Shown here one piece after another: positions 9,021-17,944 of a stretch of DNA of 64,000 nucleotides. Origin of the DNA: Peribacillus tepidiphilus (lineage in GTDB: Bacteria > Bacillota > Bacilli > Bacillales > DSM-1321); the NCBI RefSeq assembly GCF_009466385.1, contig NZ_WIAQ01000002.1, forward strand, positions 273,678-337,677, read 5' to 3'. Made by a program: the position numbers and the translations under genes. Each line of letters begins with the position of its first letter. Position 1 is the first letter of the stretch. The notes under the pieces were generated by a model that saw nothing but the letters and a program-made list of their open reading frames with translations, was not told the DNA's origin and searched no databases.

Positions 9021-9590
9021 TTATTGACTTTTTAGCCAGTGGTCCACCCATTTCTTTGCCTCTTCCCAGGTATTAACACGAATGACTCTCGAAGGAACCG
9101 GTTCTTGGTTGTAAGGTGTATTGAATAAAATGACAGGAATATTGCATTCTTCAGAAATAGCAACTGCATTATCGTGTTTGTCTTCAAAAAAAAGATCGAT
9201 TTGATATTTTTTTGCGGTTGCAACCTTATCATGTGAACCGATCAGCTCTATATGGTGATATTTCAACTCGTTCTCATGAAACCATTCTTTTGTTAACTGA
9301 GTAAGATTCTTTCTTCTCGCACTAATGAAATAAAGGTCTGCAATGTCCATCCACGTATTAATTGTTTCTTTTGCTCCTTCAGATATTGGGGATTCTTTAT
9401 AGATCAGAGGTTCATTTTCTTCAAACCAGCTTCGAAATTCATCTTCGCTAACATTAACAAAAGGTGTCAATTCGTATTGAGTAATATCGTTTAATGTCAA
9501 ATTTAAAGCAAATGACTTATTTATGTAAGGAATCAGCGTGTCTGGCCTAGTAATAGTGCCATCTATATCTATACCAAAGCGTTTTTTCAT
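9021..9590 (-). CDS. yqfW: HAD-family 5'(3')-deoxyribonucleotidase-like protein YqfW
   Basis: A 189-residue HAD phosphatase. Motif I is GIDIDGTITRPD (DxDGT), motif II is FISARRKN, a Lys follows in HDKVATAKKY, and motif IV is FFEDKHDNA. This set matches the NT5C/YqfW nucleotidase group that hydrolyses nucleoside monophosphates; substrate is not known for this protein. Start ATG 9590 has ggaga upstream. It is single and convergent with zur. Confidence 0.82.
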   Translation of the reverse strand: MKKRFGIDIDGTITRPDTLIPYINKSFALNLTLNDITQYELTPFVNVSEDEFRSWFEENEPLIYKESPISEGAKETINTWMDIADLYFISARRKNLTQLTKEWFHENELKYHHIELIGSHDKVATAKKYQIDLFFEDKHDNAVAISEECNIPVILFNTPYNQEPVPSRVIRVNTWEEAKKWVDHWLKSQ

Positions 9591-9803
9591 GTCTGTTGTC
9601 TCCTAAATCTATTCTATTCTTTAGTTTAACACATTTCATCCACTTTTAGCTGTATAAAACAAGGAACTTAGCAAGGATAATAGAACTCTTAGTGATCCTT
9701 GGAATACGGTTTGGTTACCATTCTATACATTCATTGGCAGGTAGTTTTTTTATTTAATGACAAACAATAAGAATGCACCTGAAAAGAAAGCGAGGGATTT
9801 GTA

Positions 9804-10148
9804 TTGGACAAGAATGAACGTAAATTGAATCAAGATGAGTCTGAAATTTACGAACGTGACCGATATAGAGAAGAAACCTCTGCAGAATTAGCTGCCCCTA
9901 CCGTTTTCGGCAGGGATCAAGAGATGGTTACAGCTCGGGATGAAATGACTGCTGGTCGAGGATTCGGCTATGCAGCCCTTATTTTATCCATCCTTTCCCT
10001 ATTTGTATGGCCAATCCTGTTTGGTGCAGCAGGAATTGTTCTCGGCTTTATAGCACAAAGACGAGGAGCCGTCAGTTTAGGTGCTTGGGCAATCGGAATC
10101 GGAGCTTTTTCCATTATCATCGGGATTTTCATACTTCCCTTCTTTTGA
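9804..10148 (+). CDS. yqfX: DUF4190-like membrane protein YqfX
   Basis: A 114-residue protein: a charged N-terminal 50 residues, then two hydrophobic helices joined by a short loop (GYAALILSILSLFVW, GIVLGFIAQRRGAVSLGAWAIGIGAFSII), a pattern typical of DUF4190. Start TTG 9804 is supported by GAGGG at 9793-9797. Position before ispG matches B. subtilis yqfX. Function unknown. Confidence 0.75.
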   Translation: MDKNERKLNQDESEIYERDRYREETSAELAAPTVFGRDQEMVTARDEMTAGRGFGYAALILSILSLFVWPILFGAAGIVLGFIAQRRGAVSLGAWAIGIGAFSIIIGIFILPFF

Positions 10149-10156
10149 TGCAAAAA

Positions 10157-10209
10157 AGAGGCCGGTCCCAAAAGGTGCTTTTTTACACCTTTTGAGAGCC
10201 GGCCCCTTT
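10157..10209. terminator. Bidirectional terminator between yqfX and ispG
   Basis: Long stem ggccgg..ccaaaaggtg / caccttttgag..ccggcc in the convergent gap, with T-rich loop and flanks. It serves yqfX (+) and ispG (-). Confidence 0.8.
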
Positions 10210-11327
10210 CATTCATTGACTAGGGTCGCATTTTTTTCAGCTTCTTGTTTGGCAAAATATTCAGCTGCAATGGCGTCGATTTCTTTTTTCAGTTCTTCAA
10301 CCATCGTCTCTTCTGGAACTTTTCGGACAATCTCCCCTTTTCTAAAAAGAAGCCCTTCTCCTCTTGCTCCAGCGATACCAATATCAGCTTCTCTAGCCTC
10401 TCCAGGACCATTAACGGCACATCCTAAAACGGCAACTTTAATTGGAGCTTTAATTTTTTGAATATATTCTTCTACTTCGTTTGCGATCGAAATTAAATCG
10501 ATTTCAATTCTTCCACAGGTTGGGCACGAAATTAAAGTAGCAGCATTTGATAATAACCCGAAGGATTTTAATAGTTCTCTTGCAACCTTTACTTCTTCTA
10601 CCGGATCTGCGCTTAAAGAAACTCTAAGAGTGTTTCCAATTCCTTTACTTAAAATCGCTCCTAATCCAGCAGCACTTTTGACAGTCCCTGCAAATAAAGT
10701 GCCGGATTCAGTAATACCTAAGTGAAGAGGATAATCAAATGCTCTGGCCGCCTTTTCGTATGCTTCGATTGCCAAATTTACATCAGAAGCTTTCATCGAA
10801 ACGATGATGTCATGGAAATCAAGGTCTTCAAGAATTTTAATATGATGAAGCGCACTTTCTACCATGCCATCTGCAGTTGGATAGCCATATTTCTCTAATA
10901 TTCTTTTCTCAAGGGATCCGGCGTTAACTCCGATTCGGATTGGAATCCCACGTGCCTTGGCTGCATTGACAACAGCTTCTACCTTTTCACGTCGTCCAAT
11001 ATTTCCTGGATTAATACGGATTTTATCCGCGCCACCTTCAATCGCCTTTAATGCAAGCTTATAATCAAAATGAATATCAACGACTAATGGGATGTTTATT
11101 CGCTTTTTTATTTCTGAAATAGCGTTTGCTGCTCTTTCATCCGGGCATGCTACGCGTACAATTTGGCAGCCTGCCTCTTCCAATCGCTTGATTTCTGCTA
11201 CAGTTGCTTCCACATCATGCGTTTTTGTAGTGGTCATACTTTGTATGATGACTTGATTGCTTCCACCAATCGTTAAATTTCCGACCTTAACAGGTCTTGT
11301 CTTAGTACGATGTATAATCTCACCCAA
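10209..11327 (-). CDS. ispG: 4-hydroxy-3-methylbut-2-en-1-yl diphosphate synthase IspG
   Basis: Penultimate MEP-pathway enzyme, a [4Fe-4S] protein converting MEcPP to HMBPP with flavodoxin as reductant. The cluster ligands are in CPTCGR and [11 protein letters not shown]. The protein is nearly collinear with B. subtilis YqfY/IspG through residue 350; 372 aa. The start is TTG 11327 ([16 protein letters not shown]), with AAAGGAG about ten bases upstream. Its product is the substrate of IspH encoded at 2048-2995. Confidence 0.97.
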   Translation of the reverse strand: MGEIIHRTKTRPVKVGNLTIGGSNQVIIQSMTTTKTHDVEATVAEIKRLEEAGCQIVRVACPDERAANAISEIKKRINIPLVVDIHFDYKLALKAIEGGADKIRINPGNIGRREKVEAVVNAAKARGIPIRIGVNAGSLEKRILEKYGYPTADGMVESALHHIKILEDLDFHDIIVSMKASDVNLAIEAYEKAARAFDYPLHLGITESGTLFAGTVKSAAGLGAILSKGIGNTLRVSLSADPVEEVKVARELLKSFGLLSNAATLISCPTCGRIEIDLISIANEVEEYIQKIKAPIKVAVLGCAVNGPGEAREADIGIAGARGEGLLFRKGEIVRKVPEETMVEELKKEIDAIAAEYFAKQEAEKNATLVNE

Positions 11328-11477
11328 GTGATATTCTCTCCTTTAGAAAGATAAGTGTTTCACTTCTGTTTGTAGTGAATGTATTACATATATGATACGA
11401 AAATATTGTATCAGTCTTTAGGGAGAGATGACAAGAAATAGGATGTATTTTCTATATTAAGCCTCTTCCTAAAGAAT

Positions 11478-11807
11478 TTATTTTTTATAAACGGGAATTT
11501 TATAGGTTTTACCAATTTGTAAAGAGTCTGGCTTTACTCCTTCATTTAATTTTTGAAAGTCTTCAAGAATCTGATCAATTGGTGCACGGAGTTTCCCTTC
11601 TTTTCTTTCGAGAATACTTAGTAACGTGTCCCCAGCTTTTATTTTTACCTCAATATAGGGGATTATATCCTCTTTATTGCTTTCTGCTGATGCTTCCATT
11701 ACAGGTTGAATGGTTGGTTTAATGGCAGGAAGAGTGCCTACCGAAAGATCATAATATACGACGTAAACCATAAGGCAGAAAGCGAAAAACGTCAGAAGTT
11801 TTTTCAT
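11478..11807 (-). CDS. yqfZ: LysM-domain exported protein YqfZ
   Basis: A 109-residue protein with an N-terminal hydrophobic anchor or signal (MKKLLTFFAFCLMVYVVYYDL) and a C-terminal LysM-like domain (IKAGDTLLSILERK...QIGKTYKIPVYKK) expected to bind peptidoglycan. Start ATG 11807 has AAGGAGGAG with six-base spacing; an upstream TTG in frame is too close to that site. Position next to ispG equals yqfZ in B. subtilis. Specific role unknown. Confidence 0.8.
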   Translation of the reverse strand: MKKLLTFFAFCLMVYVVYYDLSVGTLPAIKPTIQPVMEASAESNKEDIIPYIEVKIKAGDTLLSILERKEGKLRAPIDQILEDFQKLNEGVKPDSLQIGKTYKIPVYKK

Positions 11808-11974
11808 CAGCAACTCCTCCTTTTCTTAATTCAAATATATGAACCATTAAAAGAAGGTATGACAAAAATTCGGCAGTTTGTTTAAATTTTCCGTTTCTTA
11901 TAAAAAAATTACTTTCTTTTTACATAGGCTTAACAATCAACCACCATAATGTAGAAAGAAAGAGGTGTTAGGGA

Positions 11975-13675
11975 ATGGGACATATAAAAATTAGGACCAA
12001 CCTACGTGAAAAAACATGGAATATTAGCTTAAGAAATAGACTTTTAATTTTAGTGATCGTATTTTTTGTTGTTTTAGCTGGCAGTATTAGTTATATTTCA
12101 TTCATCAAATCTAAAGAGACGGCACTTATGCTAATGGAACAAAGGCTAGAGAGAGAAGTAGCTTTATTTTATGAAATGGCTCAAAATACGATGATGCTGC
12201 ACGTTGGAAATGAGATAAAGTTTCAAAAGCAAATTCATTCGATTGTACAGAGCCAGGAAGCAGAAATGCTACAGGATCATTTACATGGAACCTTTTTTCT
12301 CGTGAAAGGCAATGAAGCCGTTAAATTTCGGGTGAGTGAAAAGGCTAAGCTTGATATACCAAAGAGTCTTATAAAAGAAATCCGGGAAAAACAAAAGGGG
12401 ATCATTCATACTGAACTTAACGGGGTTCCTTATACATTGGCGTTCCAAAATATTCAGGAGGTAAAGGGGATCTATTTGATCGCACTTCCACAAACCGATT
12501 ACTTACAGCCAATTAGCGAAATGTCACGATACATAATAGGGGTAGGGTTAATAAGTATTTTCATCACATCCCTTATCATCATCTTATTAATTAATCATTT
12601 AACAAGGCCGTTAACACAGTTACGTGAAACAATGAGACAGGTAAGAGAAGGAAAGCTTAACGTTGAGTCTAATATTAAAGCGAACACGCCGGAAGTTGCT
12701 TCATTAATTAGAAGTTTTCAATCTTTAATTCAAGGCATGGGTTCTTTACTCGAACAAATAAGCACAACAACAAATGAGCTTCATAAAACAGGAGAAAATT
12801 TACAAAGCTCTTCGGGTAAAGTGTTAAAAAGGAATGAAGAAATGTTAGAGGGAATTTCTATTTTGAAGCATGCTGCTCAAGAGACAGCTTCAAGCTCTGA
12901 ACAAAGCGTCATTACTTTTCAGAATATGAAAGAAAGCATATTGCAGATATTCGATCAAATGAACTTCATTTTCGAAAAAGCTTTAGATATGAATCGTTCT
13001 TCTCAAGATGGAAATAACAGAATGTCCCTTATGATGGAGAGAATGGAAACATATGAAACAGAGATGAAGAGGATGCAGGAAATTATTATGGATATAAAAA
13101 ATCATTCCGGTTCCATCTCCTCTATCGTGCAGCTTATTAGCAGCATATCTGAACAAACAAAACTCCTTGCATTAAATGCTACCATTGAAGCTGCTCGAGC
13201 GGGAGAAGCAGGGAAGGGCTTTAGCGTGGTTGCAGAAGAAGTTAGGAAGTTAGCAGATCAATCATCTTCTGCGGCAGAAGAGATAGCTGGTACGATCCTT
13301 CAAATGGAGAATATCTCATTTCATGCAGCAGATGAATTTGAAAAAATGTCTGATTCTATGAAAGAAAATATGGGGGCAGCTAAACAAAGTAAAGAATCCT
13401 TAACCACTTTAACTGACCATGTGAATCAAGTGTGTGACATGTTGAGGATGATACAAACCAAGTTGAATGGATTACACGATAGCCTGCCGGAAATGGAGGA
13501 TGCAGCAGAGAAATATGTTTCTCTCTCACAACAAATGAGTGCCAGTGCTGAACAAATTATGCTACATTCTGTGGAACATTTTGAAGAAGTAAAAAAATCA
13601 CATGTCATAGGTGTAAAATTAAACGAACTGTCAGCAAGACTGACTAAGCAAACACAAAAATTCGAATTAAGGTAA
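11975..13675 (+). CDS. Methyl-accepting chemotaxis protein
   Basis: A 566-residue transmembrane chemoreceptor. Layout: TM1 about residues 22-45, an extracytoplasmic sensor region about 46-180, TM2 about 185-207, HAMP linker about 208-262, then a long coiled-coil signalling domain. The kinase-contact hairpin is unmistakable: [24 protein letters not shown] followed by [20 protein letters not shown] (written here as two adjoining parts). No C-terminal CheR-binding pentapeptide is visible. ATG 11975 follows AGAGGTG. It stands alone, with no che genes nearby; the ligand cannot be predicted. Confidence 0.93.
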   Translation: MGHIKIRTNLREKTWNISLRNRLLILVIVFFVVLAGSISYISFIKSKETALMLMEQRLEREVALFYEMAQNTMMLHVGNEIKFQKQIHSIVQSQEAEMLQDHLHGTFFLVKGNEAVKFRVSEKAKLDIPKSLIKEIREKQKGIIHTELNGVPYTLAFQNIQEVKGIYLIALPQTDYLQPISEMSRYIIGVGLISIFITSLIIILLINHLTRPLTQLRETMRQVREGKLNVESNIKANTPEVASLIRSFQSLIQGMGSLLEQISTTTNELHKTGENLQSSSGKVLKRNEEMLEGISILKHAAQETASSSEQSVITFQNMKESILQIFDQMNFIFEKALDMNRSSQDGNNRMSLMMERMETYETEMKRMQEIIMDIKNHSGSISSIVQLISSISEQTKLLALNATIEAARAGEAGKGFSVVAEEVRKLADQSSSAAEEIAGTILQMENISFHAADEFEKMSDSMKENMGAAKQSKESLTTLTDHVNQVCDMLRMIQTKLNGLHDSLPEMEDAAEKYVSLSQQMSASAEQIMLHSVEHFEEVKKSHVIGVKLNELSARLTKQTQKFELR

Positions 13676-13678
13676 GCA

Positions 13679-13704
13679 AAATCCCGCATGATTTATGCGG
13701 GATT
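13679..13704. repeat. Duplicated terminator hairpin, left copy (26 bp)
   Basis: Stem aatcccgcat/atgcgggatt. The same 26 bases with one change (ccc to cca) recur at 13862-13887 on the other side of the second 157-bp element. This copy lacks a T-tract. Confidence 0.88.
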
Positions 13705-13861
13705 CAGACTGTTGACAAACGCTCGCATTCTTCGTCACGAACCCTCCTCCGGTGCTCATTACCGTCTATGGTAACTCCGCTCCTCGCACGGGTTCGTTCC
13801 TCGACTGACAAGCGTTTTCAATCAGTCTGAAAGTGCATGAAATATACTTTGTCTACACTCT
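13705..13861 (+). mobile_element. 157-bp inverted-repeat element, copy B, inserted in a terminator
   Basis: Base-for-base identical to 1840-1996, with the imperfect terminal repeats at 13705-13725 and 13809-13829 and the 32-bp tail at 13830-13861. It sits between the chemoreceptor gene (+) and yqgB (-), again exactly at the foot of a terminator stem that is duplicated around it. Identity between the two copies points to recent spread or conversion. Confidence 0.8.
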
Positions 13862-13894
13862 AAATCCAGCATGATTTATGCGGGATTTTTTTTA
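13862..13894. terminator. Terminator of the chemoreceptor gene and yqgB (right hairpin copy)
   Basis: Stem aaatcc.gcat/atgcgggattt followed by a T-run of about eight. One base differs from the left copy at the third C of the 5' arm, which weakens one pair. The stem overlaps the 3' end of yqgB. Confidence 0.8.
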
Positions 13895-14655
13895 GGTTTT
13901 GGAATTTCTTTAATGGCTAAATAAAGCATAACGATGGTAACAAACCAATGAATAAAAATGCCGCCAACAACGCTTGTATTGAATAATGCCATAATGGTAA
14001 AGAAGACTGTCGGAAGTGTGACACTGTAGGAGGTAAGTCTCCATACATGTCGGTACGAAATATTTCGTTTTAAGCTGTTATTCACCAATAATCCGATTAC
14101 AGCCAGAATTGAAATTTCAATAAACTTCATGCCTGCTGAAAAAATGTAGGTAACAACCCCTAAAATAGGAAGAAAAATGACTAGCATATTATCGATATCA
14201 TGTAAAAAGGAGCTTAAATCACTTTTAGATATCTCAATTCCTTCCAGCATAGAATATGGATAGGTTTGTAGGGTTCCGCCACCCACAAAAGCAAATTCAT
14301 GATGGAGGATCGCAAAGCCATTATTGGTTCGTTTTCCAAAGTCCTCTGATGTCACATTACCCGAATCATCCATGATAAACAAAAAACCGTTCTTCGACTT
14401 TTCGATGGGCTTTTCAGCATCCATAAATAGCTTCCCGTCTTTAATTTCAAAGTTCGGAAAGTCCTCATTTAAGGTTGTAATGGATGTATCAATCCCTTTT
14501 ATTATGGCGCTACTTAAATAAAGGAACGACGGTAACATAGAAATCAAAGTGATGAAAAAAACAAAAAGAATGGTTTTTCCAATCCCTTGAAACCGGAATT
14601 TGGAAATGTCTTTCGGTGAATAAAGACTCACAATTAGTTGCTTGAAAATATTCAT
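13876..14655 (-). CDS. yqgB: DUF1189 membrane protein YqgB
   Basis: A 259-residue integral membrane protein with a hydrophobic segment near residue 30, a soluble middle region (about residues 55-150), and three or four helices in the C-terminal half. This arrangement fits the DUF1189 family. Start chosen at ATG 14655 (MNIFKQLIVSLYSPKDISKF) with GAGGG eight bases upstream; the frame is open 22 codons earlier without a ribosome site. Position before yqgC/sodA matches B. subtilis yqgB. Function unknown. Confidence 0.8.
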   Translation of the reverse strand: MNIFKQLIVSLYSPKDISKFRFQGIGKTILFVFFITLISMLPSFLYLSSAIIKGIDTSITTLNEDFPNFEIKDGKLFMDAEKPIEKSKNGFLFIMDDSGNVTSEDFGKRTNNGFAILHHEFAFVGGGTLQTYPYSMLEGIEISKSDLSSFLHDIDNMLVIFLPILGVVTYIFSAGMKFIEISILAVIGLLVNNSLKRNISYRHVWRLTSYSVTLPTVFFTIMALFNTSVVGGIFIHWFVTIVMLYLAIKEIPKPKKNPA

Positions 14656-14747
14656 GTTTATAACCCTCGTATTATGTAAAGTTTTCGTGTTCATTTTATC
14701 TTTCCAAATCTCATAATACAACCCATTTTAAAAAAGATCATGGGGAT

Positions 14748-14811
14748 TGTAACACTTGTAACATTTGTAATGGTAATGTAATATTAAGAAGCTTTGTAAA
14801 GCTATTGTAAA
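14748..14811 (-). promoter_or_regulatory. Candidate PhoP-type repeat cluster between yqgB and the Na/Pi transporter gene
   Basis: Six TGTAA(C/T/A) hexamers start at 14748, 14757, 14766, 14777, 14795 and 14806; read on the minus strand they are (T/A/G)TTACA. Two pairs have exact 11-bp spacing (14766/14777, 14795/14806) and the others 9 or 18. PhoP boxes are direct TTNACA repeats with about 11-bp period, and the downstream gene is a phosphate transporter, but the orientation is opposite to that gene. Confidence 0.4.
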
Positions 14812-14910
14812 ATCTAATCAAGAATTCTTTACATAAAAAAATAGATTTGTTCATAATGGTAGGGGGTTAGAATAGCGCGTTTTTTGAAAAAATTGAGGGG
14901 TTGAAGTATA

Positions 14911-16539
14911 GTGGAATTGTACATTCAAGAAATGCCATTCCAATTTTTAGGCGGACTCGGAATATTTCTTTTTGGAATAAAATATATGGGTGATGGTTTA
15001 CAAAAATCAGCAGGGGATAAGCTGAGAGTAATATTAGATCGCTTTACAACCAACCCCTTTTTGGGAGTACTGGCTGGAATCTTTTTAACGATTTTACTTC
15101 AAACAAGTTCAGGTACGGTTGTCATTACCGTCGGGTTAGTAAGTGCTGGTTTTCTTACACTGAAACAAGCAATCGGTATTATTATGGGAGCTAATATCGG
15201 TACAACTGTCACAGCTTTTATCATCGGGATAAAAATTGCAGACTATTCTTTGCCAATTATTGCATTAGGTGCAATTCTTTTATTCTTCTTCAAGAATAAA
15301 AAGATTCAAACTATCGGACAAATTATGTTTGGGTTTGGTGCGTTATTTTTTGGCTTAGAGTTAATGGGTGACGGCATGAAGCCGCTTCGTTCATTCGAGA
15401 CGTTCCATGAACTGACTGTTAACATGAGTTTAAGTCCCCTTTTAGGCGTTATCATCGGAACGCTTTTTACGTTCATTGTTCAAAGTTCAACTGCAACAAT
15501 AGGGATCTTGCAGGAATTACACGGACAAGGTCTTATTCATTTAGAAGCCGCTCTTCCAGTCCTCTTTGGTGATAACATGGGCACTACAATAACGGTTGTT
15601 TTGGCCTCAATTGGTGCTTCTGTAGCAGCAAGACGGGTAGCAACAACACATGTCTTGTTTAATTTGATTGGTACACTTATTTTTTTATTAATCCTACCAG
15701 TTTTTATACATTATATAGAATTCTTACGAGATCGACTTCATTTAAATGAAGAAATGACGATTGCTATAGCCCATGGGGTTTTCAATACGACCAATACAAT
15801 CATTCAAATTCCTTTTATTACTTGGTTGTCTTATATTGCTACAAGGCTCATTACTGGCGAGGAATCTTTGGTCGAATATAAATCAAAGTTTCTTGATCCA
15901 GTTTTTATTGAACAATTTCCTTCCATTGCAATTGGACAAGCAAAGGAAGAAGTGGTTCGCATGGGGAAATTTGCAATAAAAGGGTTAGAAGAATCGAGAA
16001 ATTATTTAAAAACTAAGCAGCTAAAACATGGAGAAGCGGCTTATCAAATCGAAGATGCTATTAATAATCTCGACCGAAAAATCACTGATTATTTGGTTAC
16101 CCTTTCTTCCAATTCTTTATCTACTGCAGAATCTGAACATCATTCTGTACTGATGGATATGGTGAGGGATATCGAAAGAATTGGCGATCATTTTGAAAAT
16201 ATAGTAGAGCTTGTAGATTATCAGCTTTCCAATAAGGTGAAAATGACAGATTTAGCTATGGAAGATCTTGAAGAAATGTTCACATTAACCATTTCTACAG
16301 TCAATCAAGCTTTGAATGCTCTTGACCATCATGATGTATCTCTTGCAAAACAAGTGGTAGAGAAAGAAGAAGAAATCGACAGAATGGAGCGCTCATTAAG
16401 AAAGAAACATATTCTTCGTTTAAGTGAGGGTCAATGCAGTGCACAGGCAGGAATTGTTTTTGTCGATATCATCAGTAACCTTGAAAGAATCGGTGACCAT
16501 GCAGTGAATATTGCCGAAGCTGTCATCGGAGAGAAATAA
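14911..16539 (+). CDS. Na+/phosphate cotransporter family protein with C-terminal PhoU domain
   Basis: A 542-residue NptA/PhoU-fusion protein. The N-terminal 310 residues hold two repeated transport halves with the hallmark motifs QTSSGTVV and QSSTATIG in a mostly hydrophobic context. The C-terminal 200 residues carry two PhoU-like three-helix bundles with ERIGDHFENI and ERIGDHAVNI motifs. It should import inorganic phosphate using sodium. GTG 14911 has gagggg about 13 bases upstream, so the start is only moderately certain. Together with pstSCAB it gives the cell two phosphate systems within 10 kb. Confidence 0.87.
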   Translation: MELYIQEMPFQFLGGLGIFLFGIKYMGDGLQKSAGDKLRVILDRFTTNPFLGVLAGIFLTILLQTSSGTVVITVGLVSAGFLTLKQAIGIIMGANIGTTVTAFIIGIKIADYSLPIIALGAILLFFFKNKKIQTIGQIMFGFGALFFGLELMGDGMKPLRSFETFHELTVNMSLSPLLGVIIGTLFTFIVQSSTATIGILQELHGQGLIHLEAALPVLFGDNMGTTITVVLASIGASVAARRVATTHVLFNLIGTLIFLLILPVFIHYIEFLRDRLHLNEEMTIAIAHGVFNTTNTIIQIPFITWLSYIATRLITGEESLVEYKSKFLDPVFIEQFPSIAIGQAKEEVVRMGKFAIKGLEESRNYLKTKQLKHGEAAYQIEDAINNLDRKITDYLVTLSSNSLSTAESEHHSVLMDMVRDIERIGDHFENIVELVDYQLSNKVKMTDLAMEDLEEMFTLTISTVNQALNALDHHDVSLAKQVVEKEEEIDRMERSLRKKHILRLSEGQCSAQAGIVFVDIISNLERIGDHAVNIAEAVIGEK

Positions 16540-16573
16540 ATAAGAATAGCGGAAAGAAAGGGTGCTTTTTAAA

Positions 16574-17056
16574 TTGACAACTGTTTATTGGATCATCATA
16601 GCCATTATGTTCATTATTGGATTTGTTGGATTAATGTATCCTGTGATCCCAAGCATATTATTTATTTTGGGCGGAATATTACTTTATGGAGTATTCTTTT
16701 CTTTCGAACCTTTTTCCTGGGTTTTTTGGACGATTCAGGTGCTTCTTGTTGTGCTCCTATTTCTCGCAGACTATGTGGCAAATATGATAGGGGTGAAAAA
16801 GTATGGGGGCTCGAAGGCTGGTATTTGGGGAAGTACGATCGGATTAATTGTAGGACCTTTTGTGATTCCTATTTTTGGGATTTTGGTCGGTCCTTTTGTT
16901 GGAGCTATATTGGCTGAGCTGATTTTTAAGAAAAAGGATTTTATATCTGCGTTAAAAATTGGAATGGGTTCAGTCATTGGTTTTATTAGCAGCGTCTTGA
17001 CAAAGAGTATAATCCAAGCTTTCATGGTAGGTTATTTTCTTTTGACTGTATTGTAA
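16574..17056 (+). CDS. yqgC: DUF456 membrane protein YqgC
   Basis: A 160-residue protein made almost wholly of hydrophobic helices, with the Gly/Pro-rich stretch [21 protein letters not shown] (residues about 84-104) characteristic of DUF456. Start TTG 16574 has AAAGGGTG nine bases upstream; GTG 16562 is an alternative but overlaps that site. It precedes sodA as in B. subtilis. Function unknown. Confidence 0.78.
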   Translation: MTTVYWIIIAIMFIIGFVGLMYPVIPSILFILGGILLYGVFFSFEPFSWVFWTIQVLLVVLLFLADYVANMIGVKKYGGSKAGIWGSTIGLIVGPFVIPIFGILVGPFVGAILAELIFKKKDFISALKIGMGSVIGFISSVLTKSIIQAFMVGYFLLTVL

Positions 17057-17096
17057 TGAATCATGGAAAAATTCATATAATAAAGAAGCAAATTAT

Positions 17097-17125
17097 TTGA
17101 ATCTATTAGTAAACTTTGCTAATCT
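17097..17125 (+). promoter_or_regulatory. Candidate sigma-A promoter of sodA
   Basis: TTGAAT (17097-17102), 17-bp gap, TAATCT (17120-17125), 70 bp before the sodA start. Match is moderate. Confidence 0.4.
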
Positions 17126-17195
17126 TTAACTAGAGGCTAAACACCACAGTTGTGTTGTTAAGTCATTCAAATTCTCTACATAGGAGGAGTTAACA

Positions 17196-17804
17196 ATGGC
17201 ATTTGAATTACCAAAATTACCTTATGAGTATGATGCACTTGAACCACATATTGACAAAGAAACGATGAACATTCATCATACGAAACACCATAACACATAT
17301 GTAACAAATTTAAACAACGCATTACAAGGTCACGATGATCTATTAAGCAAATCTGTAGAAGAAGTGATCTCTAATTTAGATGCAGTTCCTGAAGCGGTAC
17401 GCACTGCTGTACGTAATAATGGTGGCGGTCATGCCAACCACACTTTATTCTGGCAAATTCTTTCTCCAAATGGTGGTGGGGAACCATCAGGTGAGTTAGC
17501 AGAAGCGATTAACGCTAAATTTGGCAGCTTTGAAATCTTTAAAGAAGAATTTACAAAAGCAGCAACTACTCGTTTTGGATCCGGTTGGGCATGGTTAGTT
17601 GTAAACAACGGTGAACTTGAAGTAACAAGCACTCCTAACCAAGATTCTCCTTTAATGGAAGGAAAAACTCCAATTTTAGGATTAGACGTTTGGGAGCATG
17701 CTTACTACTTAAAATACCAAAACCGTCGTCCTGACTACATCAATTCCTTCTGGAACGTTGTAAACTGGGATGAGGTTGCAAAACGCTATAAAGAAGCAAA
17801 ATAG
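17196..17804 (+). CDS. sodA: Manganese superoxide dismutase SodA
   Basis: Converts superoxide to hydrogen peroxide and oxygen in the cytoplasm. At 202 aa it equals B. subtilis SodA in length. Metal ligands are visible in [23 protein letters not shown] and [15 protein letters not shown] 17196 has TAGGAGGAG with good spacing. Codon use is that of a highly expressed gene. Transcribed alone with its own terminator. Confidence 0.98.
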   Translation: MAFELPKLPYEYDALEPHIDKETMNIHHTKHHNTYVTNLNNALQGHDDLLSKSVEEVISNLDAVPEAVRTAVRNNGGGHANHTLFWQILSPNGGGEPSGELAEAINAKFGSFEIFKEEFTKAATTRFGSGWAWLVVNNGELEVTSTPNQDSPLMEGKTPILGLDVWEHAYYLKYQNRRPDYINSFWNVVNWDEVAKRYKEAK

Positions 17805-17812
17805 TATTTATT

Positions 17813-17848
17813 AAAAAGGTCCTTTCAAAAAGAAGGGCCTTTTTGTTT
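17813..17848 (+). terminator. Terminator of sodA
   Basis: Stem aaaaaggtcctt/aagggcctttt followed by tgtttt. Located 9 bp after the sodA stop. Confidence 0.88.
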
Positions 17849-17944
17849 TATTATGAAAAAATACAGAATGTTCAAACATACAATTTCTTCGCATAGTTAC
17901 TTTCCAAAAATCAAAAGCTAAACGTAATCAAAGGAGAGTAGAAA

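Noticed and set aside
10081-10461. 126-codon plus-strand frame over yqfX end and ispG
   Set aside because: It runs antisense to ispG and through the bidirectional terminator; ispG is certain.
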